Part shown: positions 1 through 10,386 of the stretch, one piece after another | Layout of the letters: each line of letters opens with the position of its first letter | Numbering within the stretch: the first letter of the stretch is position 1 | Assembly (NCBI GenBank): GCA_015065685.1 | Contig: SVPU01000007.1 | Span: 1 to 64,000, forward strand | DNA: 64,000 nucleotides | DNA from: Oscillospiraceae bacterium | GTDB lineage: Bacteria; Bacillota; Clostridia; Oscillospirales; Acutalibacteraceae | Reading direction: 5' to 3' | Translations under genes and position numbers: made by a program | The notes under the pieces: model-generated | Database searches by the model: none | Told to the model about the DNA's origin: nothing | The model's input: only the letters and a program-made list of their open reading frames with translations

Positions 1-2084
1 ACGGTGTTGCTACCGATAAAACATTTGATGAGAATCCGATAGCGATATCTCCTGACCTTGCAGGCTCGATAAGAGTATTCGGTAAAAAAGCAAGCGGTGC
101 CAGTGAAGCTCCCTCACCGAGCTTTGATGAAAAAACATATTATAAGATGGAAATCACCGTAACACCCAAAGGAATTCATGTCGTTACTTATAATGCGGAC
201 GGTGCCGTAGCAACAGAATACACCACAGCTCTTCCTAAAGATTATAATGGCGGATATATCACTCTTATGCAAAACGGTGTTAACTTCTTCAGAAACATAT
301 CCATTACCCATCCCGATGCAGATTTATATCCCGAGGAAAAACCTGAAGAAAAGCCAAAGGAAGATACCGAAGAAGCTACTTATAAAAGTGACTTTAACGA
401 TATTGACAAATTAGGTACTGACGGCTGGAAGGGTTATTTCTCCGCTGACCCACAGGGTGGCGTTCCTTTCACTGAAATAAGCGATGCTGATTTTGGCAAG
501 TATTATGAAGATAGGAAGGACGGCGCGGGCGGTGATTTTATTACCCGTGCTCAGACAGAAGGTTTATACAATACTTTCAACAACTGGAACAATGGTAAAG
601 TATTCACCAATATGGCTGCGCTTACTTATACTAAACAGAAGTTTAAATATTTTGATTTAACAATTGAATATAAATATGAACTTGCTGATAATCCGTGGCC
701 TCTTGTTGTATTTAACCAACCGGAAATTACTCCTAAAATGTTCTTCAGAAGTGATAATGTTACTGACCCGACATACGCTGATGAACCGATTTGTACAGGT
801 CCAAACTTTGGAGGTACAATCAGAGTTTTCAGTAAAATGATTACAGAAACTAAAGCAATTTCCGCAAATATGGACCCCAATAATGCACCGGAATGGCATA
901 AGTTTAAAATATCTGTAACTCCCGGAGGCCTTTATGCAGCCGTTTATGATAAGAACGGTAAATTGGCTTTAGAGTACTCGGCTCCTCTTGATGATAGTTA
1001 TGAGGGCGGATATATCACTCTTATGCAGAACGGCGTCAGCCACTTCAGAAATATATCAATAACTGAGAGAATATACACCTTCCTTGATATGAAGCAAGTA
1101 GAAGAAGATAACGACGTAAGAACAGTTGATTTAGATGAAAGCCAAGTAGGCACAGTTCTTGTATCTACTGCTGCAAAGAGAGGCTGTGTATTAAAATCTA
1201 TTTCGGCTGTAAGCGAAAAAGGTGTTTTCTATACAGTTAGTGAATTCGGAACAAATGTATATCAAATTCAATGTAAAGAGCCTGTAAGAATCACCGTAAC
1301 TTATCAAAAACGCAAGCTCGATTACGACCCCGAGTATACAATTAAGTATTACTTCGATGTGCCTGAAGAACTCGATGATTTCACAGCTACAAGGTCGGTA
1401 CATGCTCAAGAAAAGCCGCTTGAAGTGATTGAAGCGAGTGATAGATGGCAGGTTGTTAACAATGTATTGACAAAACCTGTTGTTGATACTACGGGAGCCA
1501 CCGCTACAACAAGTTACTTTGCAGATTACAATATATTAATGCTTAAGGATGTAAAATTCCGTAACTTTGAGCTCACAGTGCAGTATATGCACGGCAGCGG
1601 CAGCCGCTTATCAGGCGGAGTTATCTTTGGTCTCCAAGACCCAACCGTATTTGGCGATTATCTCGATGGCGGAATATTTGCTGCAGTTGAAGCTGACGGA
1701 CGCGGAACGGTTTATGGAAAAGCAATAAGAAATGCCGATGTTAAGTTACAGCCTTATGACCAGGATGTGAACATACCCGGATACGAAAAGTGGAATACGA
1801 GTGTAGTTCACACAATGAAGATAAAAGTGCTTGACGGTAGAATGGAAATGATTATCGACGATAAAAATGCTGATGAACCGATAATCGCTATTATTCCCGA
1901 TGATTATTACGGACACATTGCTTTGGCTGTAGGAAATAATAAGGGCTGGTTCGATAATCTTACAATTCAACCTCTTGATGAGTGGGGTAATAAAATCACA
2001 CTCGAGGAAAACGAAAAACAGGCAGTATTCAATCCAGATGATTTGGAAACAGATACTTGGGAAGATAATTCCGAATGGGATTAA
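1..2084 (+). CDS. Secreted/surface protein with repeated LamG-like (concanavalin-like) modules, 5' truncated by window edge
   Basis: Frame 3 is open from base 3 upstream of the listed ATG (GVATDKTFDENPIAISPDLAGSIRVFGKK...). Internal repeats GGYITLMQNGVNFFRNISIT / GGYITLMQNGVSHFRNISIT. Confidence 0.75.
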   Translation, partial: GVATDKTFDENPIAISPDLAGSIRVFGKKASGASEAPSPSFDEKTYYKMEITVTPKGIHVVTYNADGAVATEYTTALPKDYNGGYITLMQNGVNFFRNISITHPDADLYPEEKPEEKPKEDTEEATYKSDFNDIDKLGTDGWKGYFSADPQGGVPFTEISDADFGKYYEDRKDGAGGDFITRAQTEGLYNTFNNWNNGKVFTNMAALTYTKQKFKYFDLTIEYKYELADNPWPLVVFNQPEITPKMFFRSDNVTDPTYADEPICTGPNFGGTIRVFSKMITETKAISANMDPNNAPEWHKFKISVTPGGLYAAVYDKNGKLALEYSAPLDDSYEGGYITLMQNGVSHFRNISITERIYTFLDMKQVEEDNDVRTVDLDESQVGTVLVSTAAKRGCVLKSISAVSEKGVFYTVSEFGTNVYQIQCKEPVRITVTYQKRKLDYDPEYTIKYYFDVPEELDDFTATRSVHAQEKPLEVIEASDRWQVVNNVLTKPVVDTTGATATTSYFADYNILMLKDVKFRNFELTVQYMHGSGSRLSGGVIFGLQDPTVFGDYLDGGIFAAVEADGRGTVYGKAIRNADVKLQPYDQDVNIPGYEKWNTSVVHTMKIKVLDGRMEMIIDDKNADEPIIAIIPDDYYGHIALAVGNNKGWFDNLTIQPLDEWGNKITLEENEKQAVFNPDDLETDTWEDNSEWD

Positions 2085-2127
2085 TTCCAAATAAAAATTA
2101 TTGGCAATAGCCAGAAAGGAAATCGAG

Positions 2128-3771
2128 ATGAAAAAGAGAATTTTTGCTTTTATTCTTGTATTTTGCATGCTCTTAGCACCGTTAACAGGATGTAAAGAAA
2201 ACGAAGGAGAATGGTTGAGCGAAGAAATGTGGGTCGATGTTGAAGGTGATTCAACAGACAATGCAGATAACGCAGACAACACAGACGGTAAAGGAAACGA
2301 TGCTTCAACCGGTAATACAGGCAACAAGACACCCTCAGGTGGTTCACAATCCGGAAACAAGCAAAACGGCAGCTCTACTCAGACTAACTTCAATAAGCGT
2401 CCTCAGCAGCAGGCAACCGGTGAAAATGCAATTACCACCCAGATGACAGGTAAAGACCCCAATGCTAATTACAATGTTTCGGGTAAGGTTTCAGTTTCGG
2501 TTAATACCAACCGTGCTACCGATTATGAGGCTGTGTTTGAAGCATTCAAGGCTGTATATAAGAACGTTGACCTTGAAATCAGATATTTCTCTGATAGCGA
2601 CAACTCTCTTAATTACATCCTCAAGCAAGCTTCAATCGACAAGCTTCCCGACGTAGTGTTTGATGATGCCGCTAACGTACCTACATACATCGCACAAGGT
2701 CTTGCTTATCCGTTAGATGATTTCGTTAAGAATGACCCTGATATCAAATATGTTTCTAAGGAGATTTTAGATACATACAGATATGGCAATAAGCTTTTTG
2801 CGTTACCTAACTCTATCCATTTCTCATGTGTAATGATTAACTTGGATATCGTTGAAAAGCTTAACCTTAAAATGCCTGCTCTCGACTGGACAATTGATGA
2901 TATGGTAGCCTTCTTGAAGGCAGGTACCACAAAAGAGTACAGCGGATGTGAGCAATTATTCGGTAACTACTCAATAGCTGCGCAGTTATGTCCTGTTTAT
3001 GACAGAAACGTAGGTCTTTACGGTTACGACCATAAAAACGGTAAATTCAATCTTACTCCTATGATAAAGGCCCAGCAGCTCATGACAGACCTCAGAAAAA
3101 TAGAAGGTCTTGAAGCATTCTCACTTCGTATGAGCGGTCTTGATAAATATACCGCAAAATTCGGTAACAGTAATACCGGCGATTCCCGTATGGCATTAAA
3201 GCTTGGTAAGACATTGGTTGAGTTTGACTCAGGTACCTGGGAAGACCCCAATCTCGGAAACTTCAAGTTTAATAACTGCTTATGGCCCTATCCTCAGTCT
3301 GAAAAAGGACGTATGCCTATCCACGTTGATAATTCTATGATGACGAAAACCGCAAAGAATCCCGAGGCTGCATTCCAGCTTCTCCGTTTCATCACATATT
3401 CAACAGAAGGTAACTTGGCCCGTCTTGGTATGTATGATAAGGCAAATGCAGGAAAGTACGTGCTTTCTTCAAGAATGTATTTCCCTGTAAGCAACCATCC
3501 CGATGTTGTTGCACAGTTTAACAAAATTGACCTTCCTGAGCAGTACAAATACATGTATCAGAATGTTGATAAATGTTACCGTGCTGACCCCAAGAAATAT
3601 ATGGTTGATTTTACTAACGTTATTAACACAGCTGTTCCAGAGTGGAACAAGGTTCAAGATGGTTTGGCTGATGCTACCAGCACAAACGTTGCAATGGAAA
3701 AGAAGCTTAACGATAAGCTTGCTGAAACACTCAATGACTTTAATGCAAAACTCGAAAAGCATTATAAATAA
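2128..3771 (+). CDS. ABC transporter extracellular solute-binding lipoprotein (sugar type)
   Basis: Start at ATG 2128 after AGAAAGGAAATCG; lipobox LLAPLTGC; SBP family 1-like body; followed by two permeases. Confidence 0.88.
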   Translation: MKKRIFAFILVFCMLLAPLTGCKENEGEWLSEEMWVDVEGDSTDNADNADNTDGKGNDASTGNTGNKTPSGGSQSGNKQNGSSTQTNFNKRPQQQATGENAITTQMTGKDPNANYNVSGKVSVSVNTNRATDYEAVFEAFKAVYKNVDLEIRYFSDSDNSLNYILKQASIDKLPDVVFDDAANVPTYIAQGLAYPLDDFVKNDPDIKYVSKEILDTYRYGNKLFALPNSIHFSCVMINLDIVEKLNLKMPALDWTIDDMVAFLKAGTTKEYSGCEQLFGNYSIAAQLCPVYDRNVGLYGYDHKNGKFNLTPMIKAQQLMTDLRKIEGLEAFSLRMSGLDKYTAKFGNSNTGDSRMALKLGKTLVEFDSGTWEDPNLGNFKFNNCLWPYPQSEKGRMPIHVDNSMMTKTAKNPEAAFQLLRFITYSTEGNLARLGMYDKANAGKYVLSSRMYFPVSNHPDVVAQFNKIDLPEQYKYMYQNVDKCYRADPKKYMVDFTNVINTAVPEWNKVQDGLADATSTNVAMEKKLNDKLAETLNDFNAKLEKHYK

Positions 3772-3787
3772 TTAATTATTATTCTGT

Positions 3788-3811
3788 CAGGAGCCAAGTT
3801 TTTGGCTCCTG
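3788..3811 (+). other. Perfect 10-bp stem-loop between two SBP genes, no U-tract
   Basis: CAGGAGCCAA-gttt-TTGGCTCCTG, not followed by a T-run. Confidence 0.7.
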
Positions 3812-3833
3812 GCGGAACAGGAGAGTTGACAAA

Positions 3834-6701
3834 ATGAAATTCAAACGTGTGGTAATACCTATTATATTGGTTATTGCTTTATTGGCGACATCGTTTCTTC
3901 TGCCACCTATGAAAAATAGGGAAGATGAAATTAAATCAGACAGAAGGACCGATATTTCTTCGGCCAATTGGTATTCGATAGAACGTTATTCAAACGGTCA
4001 GCGTCTTTCAGGATTAGAAACCCCGAGATTACTCAAGGTTGGCGAGTCAGTAACAATTAAGGCGAATACTTTAACAGGCAAAAAGAATATCATATTAAAT
4101 TATAAGCCGTCTAACCCCAAGATTGCTGACTGTATTGTTAATTTTGAGGTTGATGATAAAAAATTTGTTTGCTCCTTACCTTTGCTTTGGACCGATTCAA
4201 AAGACGAATACAGCATTGACAGATACGGTAATGAGCTGTATCCAAAACAAATTTGTTTAGAAGAGTATATTGCAAATCCGTTGCTAGATAACTCTTCAAA
4301 AAATAAGGATACCATCTTAATTGATTTAGAAGAAGGCAGTCATACATTCACTATTACTGCTGAAAACCAAGATTTGTGGATTTCGGGCCTGATACTTACA
4401 GACCCTGAGGTGATTCCAAGCTACAGTGAATATCAAAAACAGTTTAAAAACAAAAAAACAGCAAGTGGATTATATGTTGCAGAGGGTGAAAAATACTCTG
4501 TAAAATCAGACTCTTATATTCGTTCAAAGTCGGTTCAGAATGCGGCACTTATTCCATATGATACCTATAATAATAAGATAAACGTATTAGACGGTTCCAC
4601 CTGGGACAATGCAGGACAAAAGGTTGCTTGGGAAATTGAGGTGGAAGAAGACGGTCTTTATAAATTGGGTATGAGATACGCGCTTAATAACAATGCGGAT
4701 AAAAATTCATACCGTTCTTTAGAAATCGACGGAAAAATTCCCTTTGCGGAATGTAATAAATTAGCTATCACTTCTTCGGGAAACGGCTATGAAAATTATG
4801 TTTTTTCAGGAAATGACGGCAAACCCTATGAGTTTTACTTAGAAAAAGGTAAACACCTCATCTCACTAAAGGTCGAAATGGGCGACCTCAAGGATATTTA
4901 TTATCAAATACAGTCCAAAATGGAAGAAATCAATGTTTTGGGCGCCTCTCTTCAGAAATTAACAGCAGGTGTAACTGATGAAAACAGAACTTGGGATATG
5001 GAAGATTATATGCCAGGTACGGTTGATAAATTGTTGCAGTATGCGAAAGATATAAGAAAAATTTATGATAATATCAAAAAAATAAGCGGCAATGGAGCAA
5101 GTTATGCTTCAAACCTTTTATATGCTGCAGAATCGCTTGAAAAATTGGCGGAAGCACCCGAACAAATACCTAACAGAACCAATCTTTTAAGTATAGGCGA
5201 TAGTTCTGCGAGTAAGTATTTAAGTGTGGTTATGTCGGGGCTTACCTCACTTCCGGTTACAATTGACAGAATATATCTGTTCAATAATACCGAGCTTCCC
5301 AAAGCTTCTGCATCGCTTGTGAGAAGCTTGGCAGAAGGAACAAAATCTTTTATATCATCATTCACCTCTGACGGCAATAAGAATTATGCCGCAGATTATG
5401 ATGACGATAAAGAGTTAAAGGTTTGGATTAACAGACCTGTTCAGTACGTTCAGGTTTTACAACAAATTTTAGATGAAGAATATAATGCCGAAAAAGGCAC
5501 GAATATAAAACTTTCGATTATGCCGAGTGAGCAAAAGCTTATTTTGGCAAATGTTTCGGGAAATAATCCCGATGTAGTACTTTCTGCTGCATATTCAACA
5601 CCGTTCAACTTTGCAGTAAGAGGTGCGGCAAAGAATTTACTAAGCTATGATGATTTCCTTTCTTTCTATGCTGAAAATTATAATTTAGAAGCATTAATTC
5701 CGCTTAGCTACAACGGCGGTGTTTACGGCGCTATTGAATCTCAGGATTTTTATTGCCTGTTCTACAGAAAGGATACCTTAGAGGCCCTGAATCTCGATGT
5801 TCCCAATACTTGGGACGATGTCCGCAAAATGATGCCCGAATTATTGCGCAACTCGATGAATTTCTGTGTTCCTGTTGCGAGTGCGGGCGGCACTAAGACC
5901 TTTAGCGTTACAGCACCCTTTATTTATCAGAATAATGGTCAGATTTATAGGGACGATGCTATGGCTGTAAATTACGGCACAAAGAACGTTATCAAAGGTT
6001 TTACCGATATGACCGAGTTGTTCTCGATTTACGGTGCTCAGCAGACAGTTGCTAATTTTTATAACAGTTTCCGTTATAATACCACACCGATAGGAATTGG
6101 AACATTTTCTACATATTTGCAGCTTAAGGTTGCGGCTCCCGAACTTGAGGGTTTGTGGGGAATAGCAATGGTTCCCGGAACAAAACAGTCTGACGGTACG
6201 GTACAAAGATATCAAATGGCTGATAGTACAGCCTCTATGATATTTGCAAACACCAAAAAACCTGATGAGGCTTGGGATTTCCTTAAATGGTACCTTTCCA
6301 CCGATACACAGGTTAACTATGCTAATACGCTGCAATCCACATATGGTAGCGAATACCGTCTTAACACCGCTAATCTTAATGCCTTTAAGCAGTTGCAGTA
6401 TTCAGAAGAGGATTTGAAGGTAATACTCGGTCAGTGGGAGTGGCAGAAAGAGAACCTTCAGCATCCCGCAGGTTATATGAGCGAACGCGAATTAAGTAAT
6501 GCTTGGATAAACGTTGTCGTAAACGGTGACGGTATCGCAGAAGCACTTGATAAGGCGGTTTTACAGTCGGATAGAGAAATTTTGCGTAAAATGCAGGAAT
6601 TCGGATATTGCGATGAAGACGGCAACATTATAAAGGATTACAAACTACTGACGGCAAAGGATTTTTATGCTATGTTAGAGGAAAAGGAGGCGGCAAAATA
6701 A
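3834..6701 (+). CDS. Large extracellular solute-binding protein (955 aa) with N-terminal carbohydrate-binding-like region and C-terminal SBP domain
   Basis: N-terminal TM/signal; C-terminal half (LKVWINRPVQYVQVLQQILDEEYN...WDFLKWYLSTDTQVNYA) resembles SBP family 1; overlaps the permease start. Confidence 0.8.
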   Translation: MKFKRVVIPIILVIALLATSFLLPPMKNREDEIKSDRRTDISSANWYSIERYSNGQRLSGLETPRLLKVGESVTIKANTLTGKKNIILNYKPSNPKIADCIVNFEVDDKKFVCSLPLLWTDSKDEYSIDRYGNELYPKQICLEEYIANPLLDNSSKNKDTILIDLEEGSHTFTITAENQDLWISGLILTDPEVIPSYSEYQKQFKNKKTASGLYVAEGEKYSVKSDSYIRSKSVQNAALIPYDTYNNKINVLDGSTWDNAGQKVAWEIEVEEDGLYKLGMRYALNNNADKNSYRSLEIDGKIPFAECNKLAITSSGNGYENYVFSGNDGKPYEFYLEKGKHLISLKVEMGDLKDIYYQIQSKMEEINVLGASLQKLTAGVTDENRTWDMEDYMPGTVDKLLQYAKDIRKIYDNIKKISGNGASYASNLLYAAESLEKLAEAPEQIPNRTNLLSIGDSSASKYLSVVMSGLTSLPVTIDRIYLFNNTELPKASASLVRSLAEGTKSFISSFTSDGNKNYAADYDDDKELKVWINRPVQYVQVLQQILDEEYNAEKGTNIKLSIMPSEQKLILANVSGNNPDVVLSAAYSTPFNFAVRGAAKNLLSYDDFLSFYAENYNLEALIPLSYNGGVYGAIESQDFYCLFYRKDTLEALNLDVPNTWDDVRKMMPELLRNSMNFCVPVASAGGTKTFSVTAPFIYQNNGQIYRDDAMAVNYGTKNVIKGFTDMTELFSIYGAQQTVANFYNSFRYNTTPIGIGTFSTYLQLKVAAPELEGLWGIAMVPGTKQSDGTVQRYQMADSTASMIFANTKKPDEAWDFLKWYLSTDTQVNYANTLQSTYGSEYRLNTANLNAFKQLQYSEEDLKVILGQWEWQKENLQHPAGYMSERELSNAWINVVVNGDGIAEALDKAVLQSDREILRKMQEFGYCDEDGNIIKDYKLLTAKDFYAMLEEKEAAK

Positions 6702-7612
6702 TGAAATCGCTAGTGAAAAATGTAAAAGATTTTGCAAATAATCACTCGGTACTTGTTTTTTTGTCTCCGTTTGTAATACTTTTCTTGCTTTTCATTATAA
6801 TTCCTATTGGCGCGGCGATTCTGCTTTCTTTTACCGATTTTAATACAGTTCAGATGCCTAATTTTATAGGTATAAAAAACTATGTTAATTTGTTTACCAA
6901 CGATACTGTATTTATGCAAAAGGTATTGCCAAACACTATTATATATGCAGTTTTCGTGGGTGTGGGTGGCTATGTTTTATCGTTCTTTTTAGCGTGGTCG
7001 CTCTCTCAGGTTACACATCGTGTAAGAACAATAATGGCAATAATTATATACTCACCGTCACTAACAGGTTCGGTTATGGTAGCAACAATATTTAGTGTTA
7101 TTTTTAACGGTGATGAATCCGGTTACCTTAACTATTTGTTATTGAAGCTCAAGGTTATTTCGGAGCCTATACAGTGGCTAACATCCGAAGATTATTTGTT
7201 GCCGATTATGATTATCGTAGCCCTTTGGAGTAGTATGGGTGTAGGATTTTTGGCTATACTTTCGGGTATTATGAATGTAAACCAAGAACTTTATGAAGCA
7301 GCTTATATTGACGGTGTTAAAAATCGTTTTCAAGAAATAATTTACGTTACTATTCCATCCGCCAAACCTCAAATGCTTTTCGGTGCGGTAATGGCAATAG
7401 TAAATACATTTAACAGTGCGGGTGTGGGTGTTGCGCTTTCGGGTGCGAATCCAACACCAAATTATGCAGGTCAATTAATTGTGACGCACATTGATGATTT
7501 TGGTTTCTTACGTTATGAAATGGGTTATGCGGCTGCAATATCTGTTGTACTTCTCATTGGTATCAGATTGTTGTCAGTAGGTGCAGAAAAGCTTTTCGGC
7601 AGTAAGGATTAG
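6701..7612 (+). CDS. Carbohydrate ABC transporter permease (MalF-like)
   Basis: Multi-TM; EAA-like motif EAAYIDGVKNRFQEIIYVTIPSAKP. Confidence 0.9.
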   Translation: MKSLVKNVKDFANNHSVLVFLSPFVILFLLFIIIPIGAAILLSFTDFNTVQMPNFIGIKNYVNLFTNDTVFMQKVLPNTIIYAVFVGVGGYVLSFFLAWSLSQVTHRVRTIMAIIIYSPSLTGSVMVATIFSVIFNGDESGYLNYLLLKLKVISEPIQWLTSEDYLLPIMIIVALWSSMGVGFLAILSGIMNVNQELYEAAYIDGVKNRFQEIIYVTIPSAKPQMLFGAVMAIVNTFNSAGVGVALSGANPTPNYAGQLIVTHIDDFGFLRYEMGYAAAISVVLLIGIRLLSVGAEKLFGSKD

Positions 7613-7621
7613 GAGATTTGT

Positions 7622-8533
7622 ATGAAAAAGGAAAAAACCGAAAGAAAACTTAAACGACGCTCACGGATTAAACAAAACGGTATAAATCCTAAGCATTTTT
7701 CTGCTAGTCAACTTAAATTTTATTCATACCTTGTTCCTATTTGTTTAATAATGTGCTTGCCAATACTTTTCATTGTTTCCAATGCTTTTAAGCCTATGGA
7801 TGAGCTCATGGCGTATCCGCCGAGATTTTTTGTGAAACATCCTACGTTTGATAATTTCTTGATGCTTTTCAATATGTCATCAACTTCAAGTGTTCCTGCT
7901 TCAAGATACCTATTCAACAGTATTTTAACTACGGTTATTACCGTACTTGGAGCTCTTATCATATGCTCTTGTTCGGCTTTTGCTTTTTCAAAGAAAAGGT
8001 TTAAGCTTAAGGGATTCCTTTTCAACGTTAATACAATAGCTCTTATGTTTGTTCCCGTAGCGGTAGCAATTCCGAGATATTTTGTAATAACTTACACAGG
8101 AATGCTGGATACAATGTGGGCGAATATATTGCCGCTACTTGTTATACCTACAGGTGTATTTCTTGTTAAACAGTTTATGGACCAGTTGCCAGATGCTTTA
8201 ATAGAGGCTGCTGTTGTTGACGGCGCAAGTGATTACACAATTATGGCTAAAATCGTTATGCCTTTAATAAAATCACCGCTTGCTACAGTAGCAATCTTAT
8301 CCTTCCAATCGGCTTGGAATTCGGTTGAGGCATCAACCTATTACATAAACGATGAGTCTTTAAAAACGTTCCCGTTCTTTATGAGCACTCTTTCAAATAC
8401 TGTAGGCAATGTCGTAGTAGGTAAGGGCGTTAGTGCAGCGGCAACTTTGCTTATGTTCTTACCAAATCTCATTTTGTTTATTATTTTACAGTCAAAGGTT
8501 ATGAATTCGATGGCCCATTCAGGTATTAAGTAA
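7622..8533 (+). CDS. Carbohydrate ABC transporter permease (MalG-like)
   Basis: EAA motif EAAVVDGASDYTIMAKIVMPLIKSPLATVAI. Confidence 0.9.
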   Translation: MKKEKTERKLKRRSRIKQNGINPKHFSASQLKFYSYLVPICLIMCLPILFIVSNAFKPMDELMAYPPRFFVKHPTFDNFLMLFNMSSTSSVPASRYLFNSILTTVITVLGALIICSCSAFAFSKKRFKLKGFLFNVNTIALMFVPVAVAIPRYFVITYTGMLDTMWANILPLLVIPTGVFLVKQFMDQLPDALIEAAVVDGASDYTIMAKIVMPLIKSPLATVAILSFQSAWNSVEASTYYINDESLKTFPFFMSTLSNTVGNVVVGKGVSAAATLLMFLPNLILFIILQSKVMNSMAHSGIK

Positions 8534-8546
8534 GGGAGGATGCGGT

Positions 8547-10262
8547 TTGTTAAAAAAAATATTGGCAATAGCATTTTCGCTTATGGTTTTAATGGGAGTA
8601 TTCGCCTTTAGTGTCAGTGCTAGTGAAAATACTACCTATACATATACAATTTCGGTTGACGATGAATGGATTCGTACACAGGATGCATATATGGCGAGTG
8701 AAATCCTTTTCAAGGATTATGATTTGTCACAACCGTCGGATATATTTATAAACGGTAGAAATCTTTATATTGCCGACAGTGGAAATTCAAGAATAGTAAT
8801 TTATAATCTTGATACAAAAGAGAAGTCCTTTATTGGTGAGGGAATGCTCTTAACACCTTCCGGTATTTTTGTCAAGAGTGACGGAACGGTCTATGTGGCA
8901 GATTTGGGCTTAAAAGAGGTTTTGGTTTTTAATACTGATGGTAGTTTAAAGATGAAAATCGTAAGACCGGATGAAAGTCCTCTTTTTAGCAAGTCTGCAA
9001 CCTTTGAGCCTAAAAACGTGGTTGTTACTTCACAGGATAATATTTTTGTAGTGGGCGTAGGTTCACACGAGGGTATTATGCAGTTTAGTCAAGATGGATT
9101 GTTCCAAGGCTTTTTTGCCGCTAATAAAAGACACCTTACTTTACTTGAGCGTATTCAAGAATTGATTTTTACTGATGAACAAAAAGAACAGCTTCTTAAC
9201 AGAACTTCAAGACCTATCGAAAATGTAGATGTTACCGACCGCGATTTACTTTGTACTGTAACACAGGATGCGGGCGTAACAACTGAATGGCGTGAAGCAA
9301 CGGCAAAGGTAGAAAACAGAATTAAGGTTCACAATATGGCAGGCGTTAATATCCTTGCAGCGAGTGAGGATATCCACGATGAATGGAATTTTGTTGACGT
9401 AGCGTCAGGTAAGGACGGTTTTACCTATACCTTGTCATATACAGGCGTTATAAGTGAATATGATTCCGCAGGCAATTTGCTTTTCTCATTTGGCGGACGT
9501 TCTATGTCGGTCGACAGAAACGGTTTATTTACCGTGGCTGCTGCAATAGACCTTGACGATAATGGATTTATATATGTTCTCGATAAAGAAAGAGGAATAG
9601 TACAGGTTTTTTACCCCACTGAATATGCAACCCTAACTCATGAAGCCACAAATATTCTTAACAAGGGCGATTATGAGGAAAGTGAAAAAATTTGGAAATC
9701 CATACTCAATCTTAATGGTATGTCCAGAGTTGCTCACGTGGGCTATGGTAAATCACTTATACATCAGGGCGATTTTAAAGCGGCGTTAAACGAATTTAAA
9801 ATTGCTAATGATAAAGAGAATTACTCAGATGCTTTCTGGGAAATTCGTAACGAGATAATTAACAGTGTATTGCCTTACGTGCTTATCGGATTGGTCGTTT
9901 TATTTGTAACAATTTCAATTTTTAAGGCTATTGCAAAGAAAAAGGGCTTTAAATTCAAAAAGCGTGAAATTAAATCACGATTTATAAATGACATTTTAAA
10001 CGTATTCGATACTGTGGCACGTATTGACCAAGAAATCGGAAACTATATGTTATTACCCGTTATTTGTAATACCACACAAGGTCCCAAAACAAGTGGTACT
10101 TATCTTTGGGGTGAATTCGAAGATTTACAAAAGGTCGAAAACCGATTGATGCAGGGACCATACATTCATCACTTCATAGAAATTGAAGGAAATTATATGA
10201 GTGAGTTGGAAGAATTCTGCAAATATGTTCCGGGATTAAACGCAGATAAAACCATAAAATAG
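8547..10262 (+). CDS. NHL-repeat/TPR membrane protein with atypical C-terminal segment
   Basis: TTG start; signal peptide; NHL-like beta-propeller repeats; TPR-like NKGDYEESEKIW...; TM helix VLPYVLIGLVVLFVTISIF; then a soluble-looking C-terminus. Confidence 0.75.
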   Translation: MLKKILAIAFSLMVLMGVFAFSVSASENTTYTYTISVDDEWIRTQDAYMASEILFKDYDLSQPSDIFINGRNLYIADSGNSRIVIYNLDTKEKSFIGEGMLLTPSGIFVKSDGTVYVADLGLKEVLVFNTDGSLKMKIVRPDESPLFSKSATFEPKNVVVTSQDNIFVVGVGSHEGIMQFSQDGLFQGFFAANKRHLTLLERIQELIFTDEQKEQLLNRTSRPIENVDVTDRDLLCTVTQDAGVTTEWREATAKVENRIKVHNMAGVNILAASEDIHDEWNFVDVASGKDGFTYTLSYTGVISEYDSAGNLLFSFGGRSMSVDRNGLFTVAAAIDLDDNGFIYVLDKERGIVQVFYPTEYATLTHEATNILNKGDYEESEKIWKSILNLNGMSRVAHVGYGKSLIHQGDFKAALNEFKIANDKENYSDAFWEIRNEIINSVLPYVLIGLVVLFVTISIFKAIAKKKGFKFKKREIKSRFINDILNVFDTVARIDQEIGNYMLLPVICNTTQGPKTSGTYLWGEFEDLQKVENRLMQGPYIHHFIEIEGNYMSELEEFCKYVPGLNADKTIK

Positions 10263-10332
10263 GTTTTGTGCAGTTGATATTGGGCTGCGGCGGAATGGAT
10301 TTTAGAACAATTCAAGCATTATGATTAATTAT

Positions 10333-10386
10333 AAAAGCCAAAGGGCGACAATTGTTTTGCAAAGTGTCTCCCTTTGGCTTTTCTTT
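10333..10386. terminator. Bidirectional intrinsic terminator
   Basis: AAAAGCCAAAGGGcGACA ... TGTCtCCCTTTGGCTTTT between convergent genes. Confidence 0.9.

Noticed and set aside
1746-2360. 204-aa minus-strand ORF
   Set aside because: Antisense to the first surface protein and the SBP gene; no recognisable domain.
5841-6335. 164-aa minus-strand ORF
   Set aside because: Antisense to the large SBP; an open-frame by-product of coding sequence.
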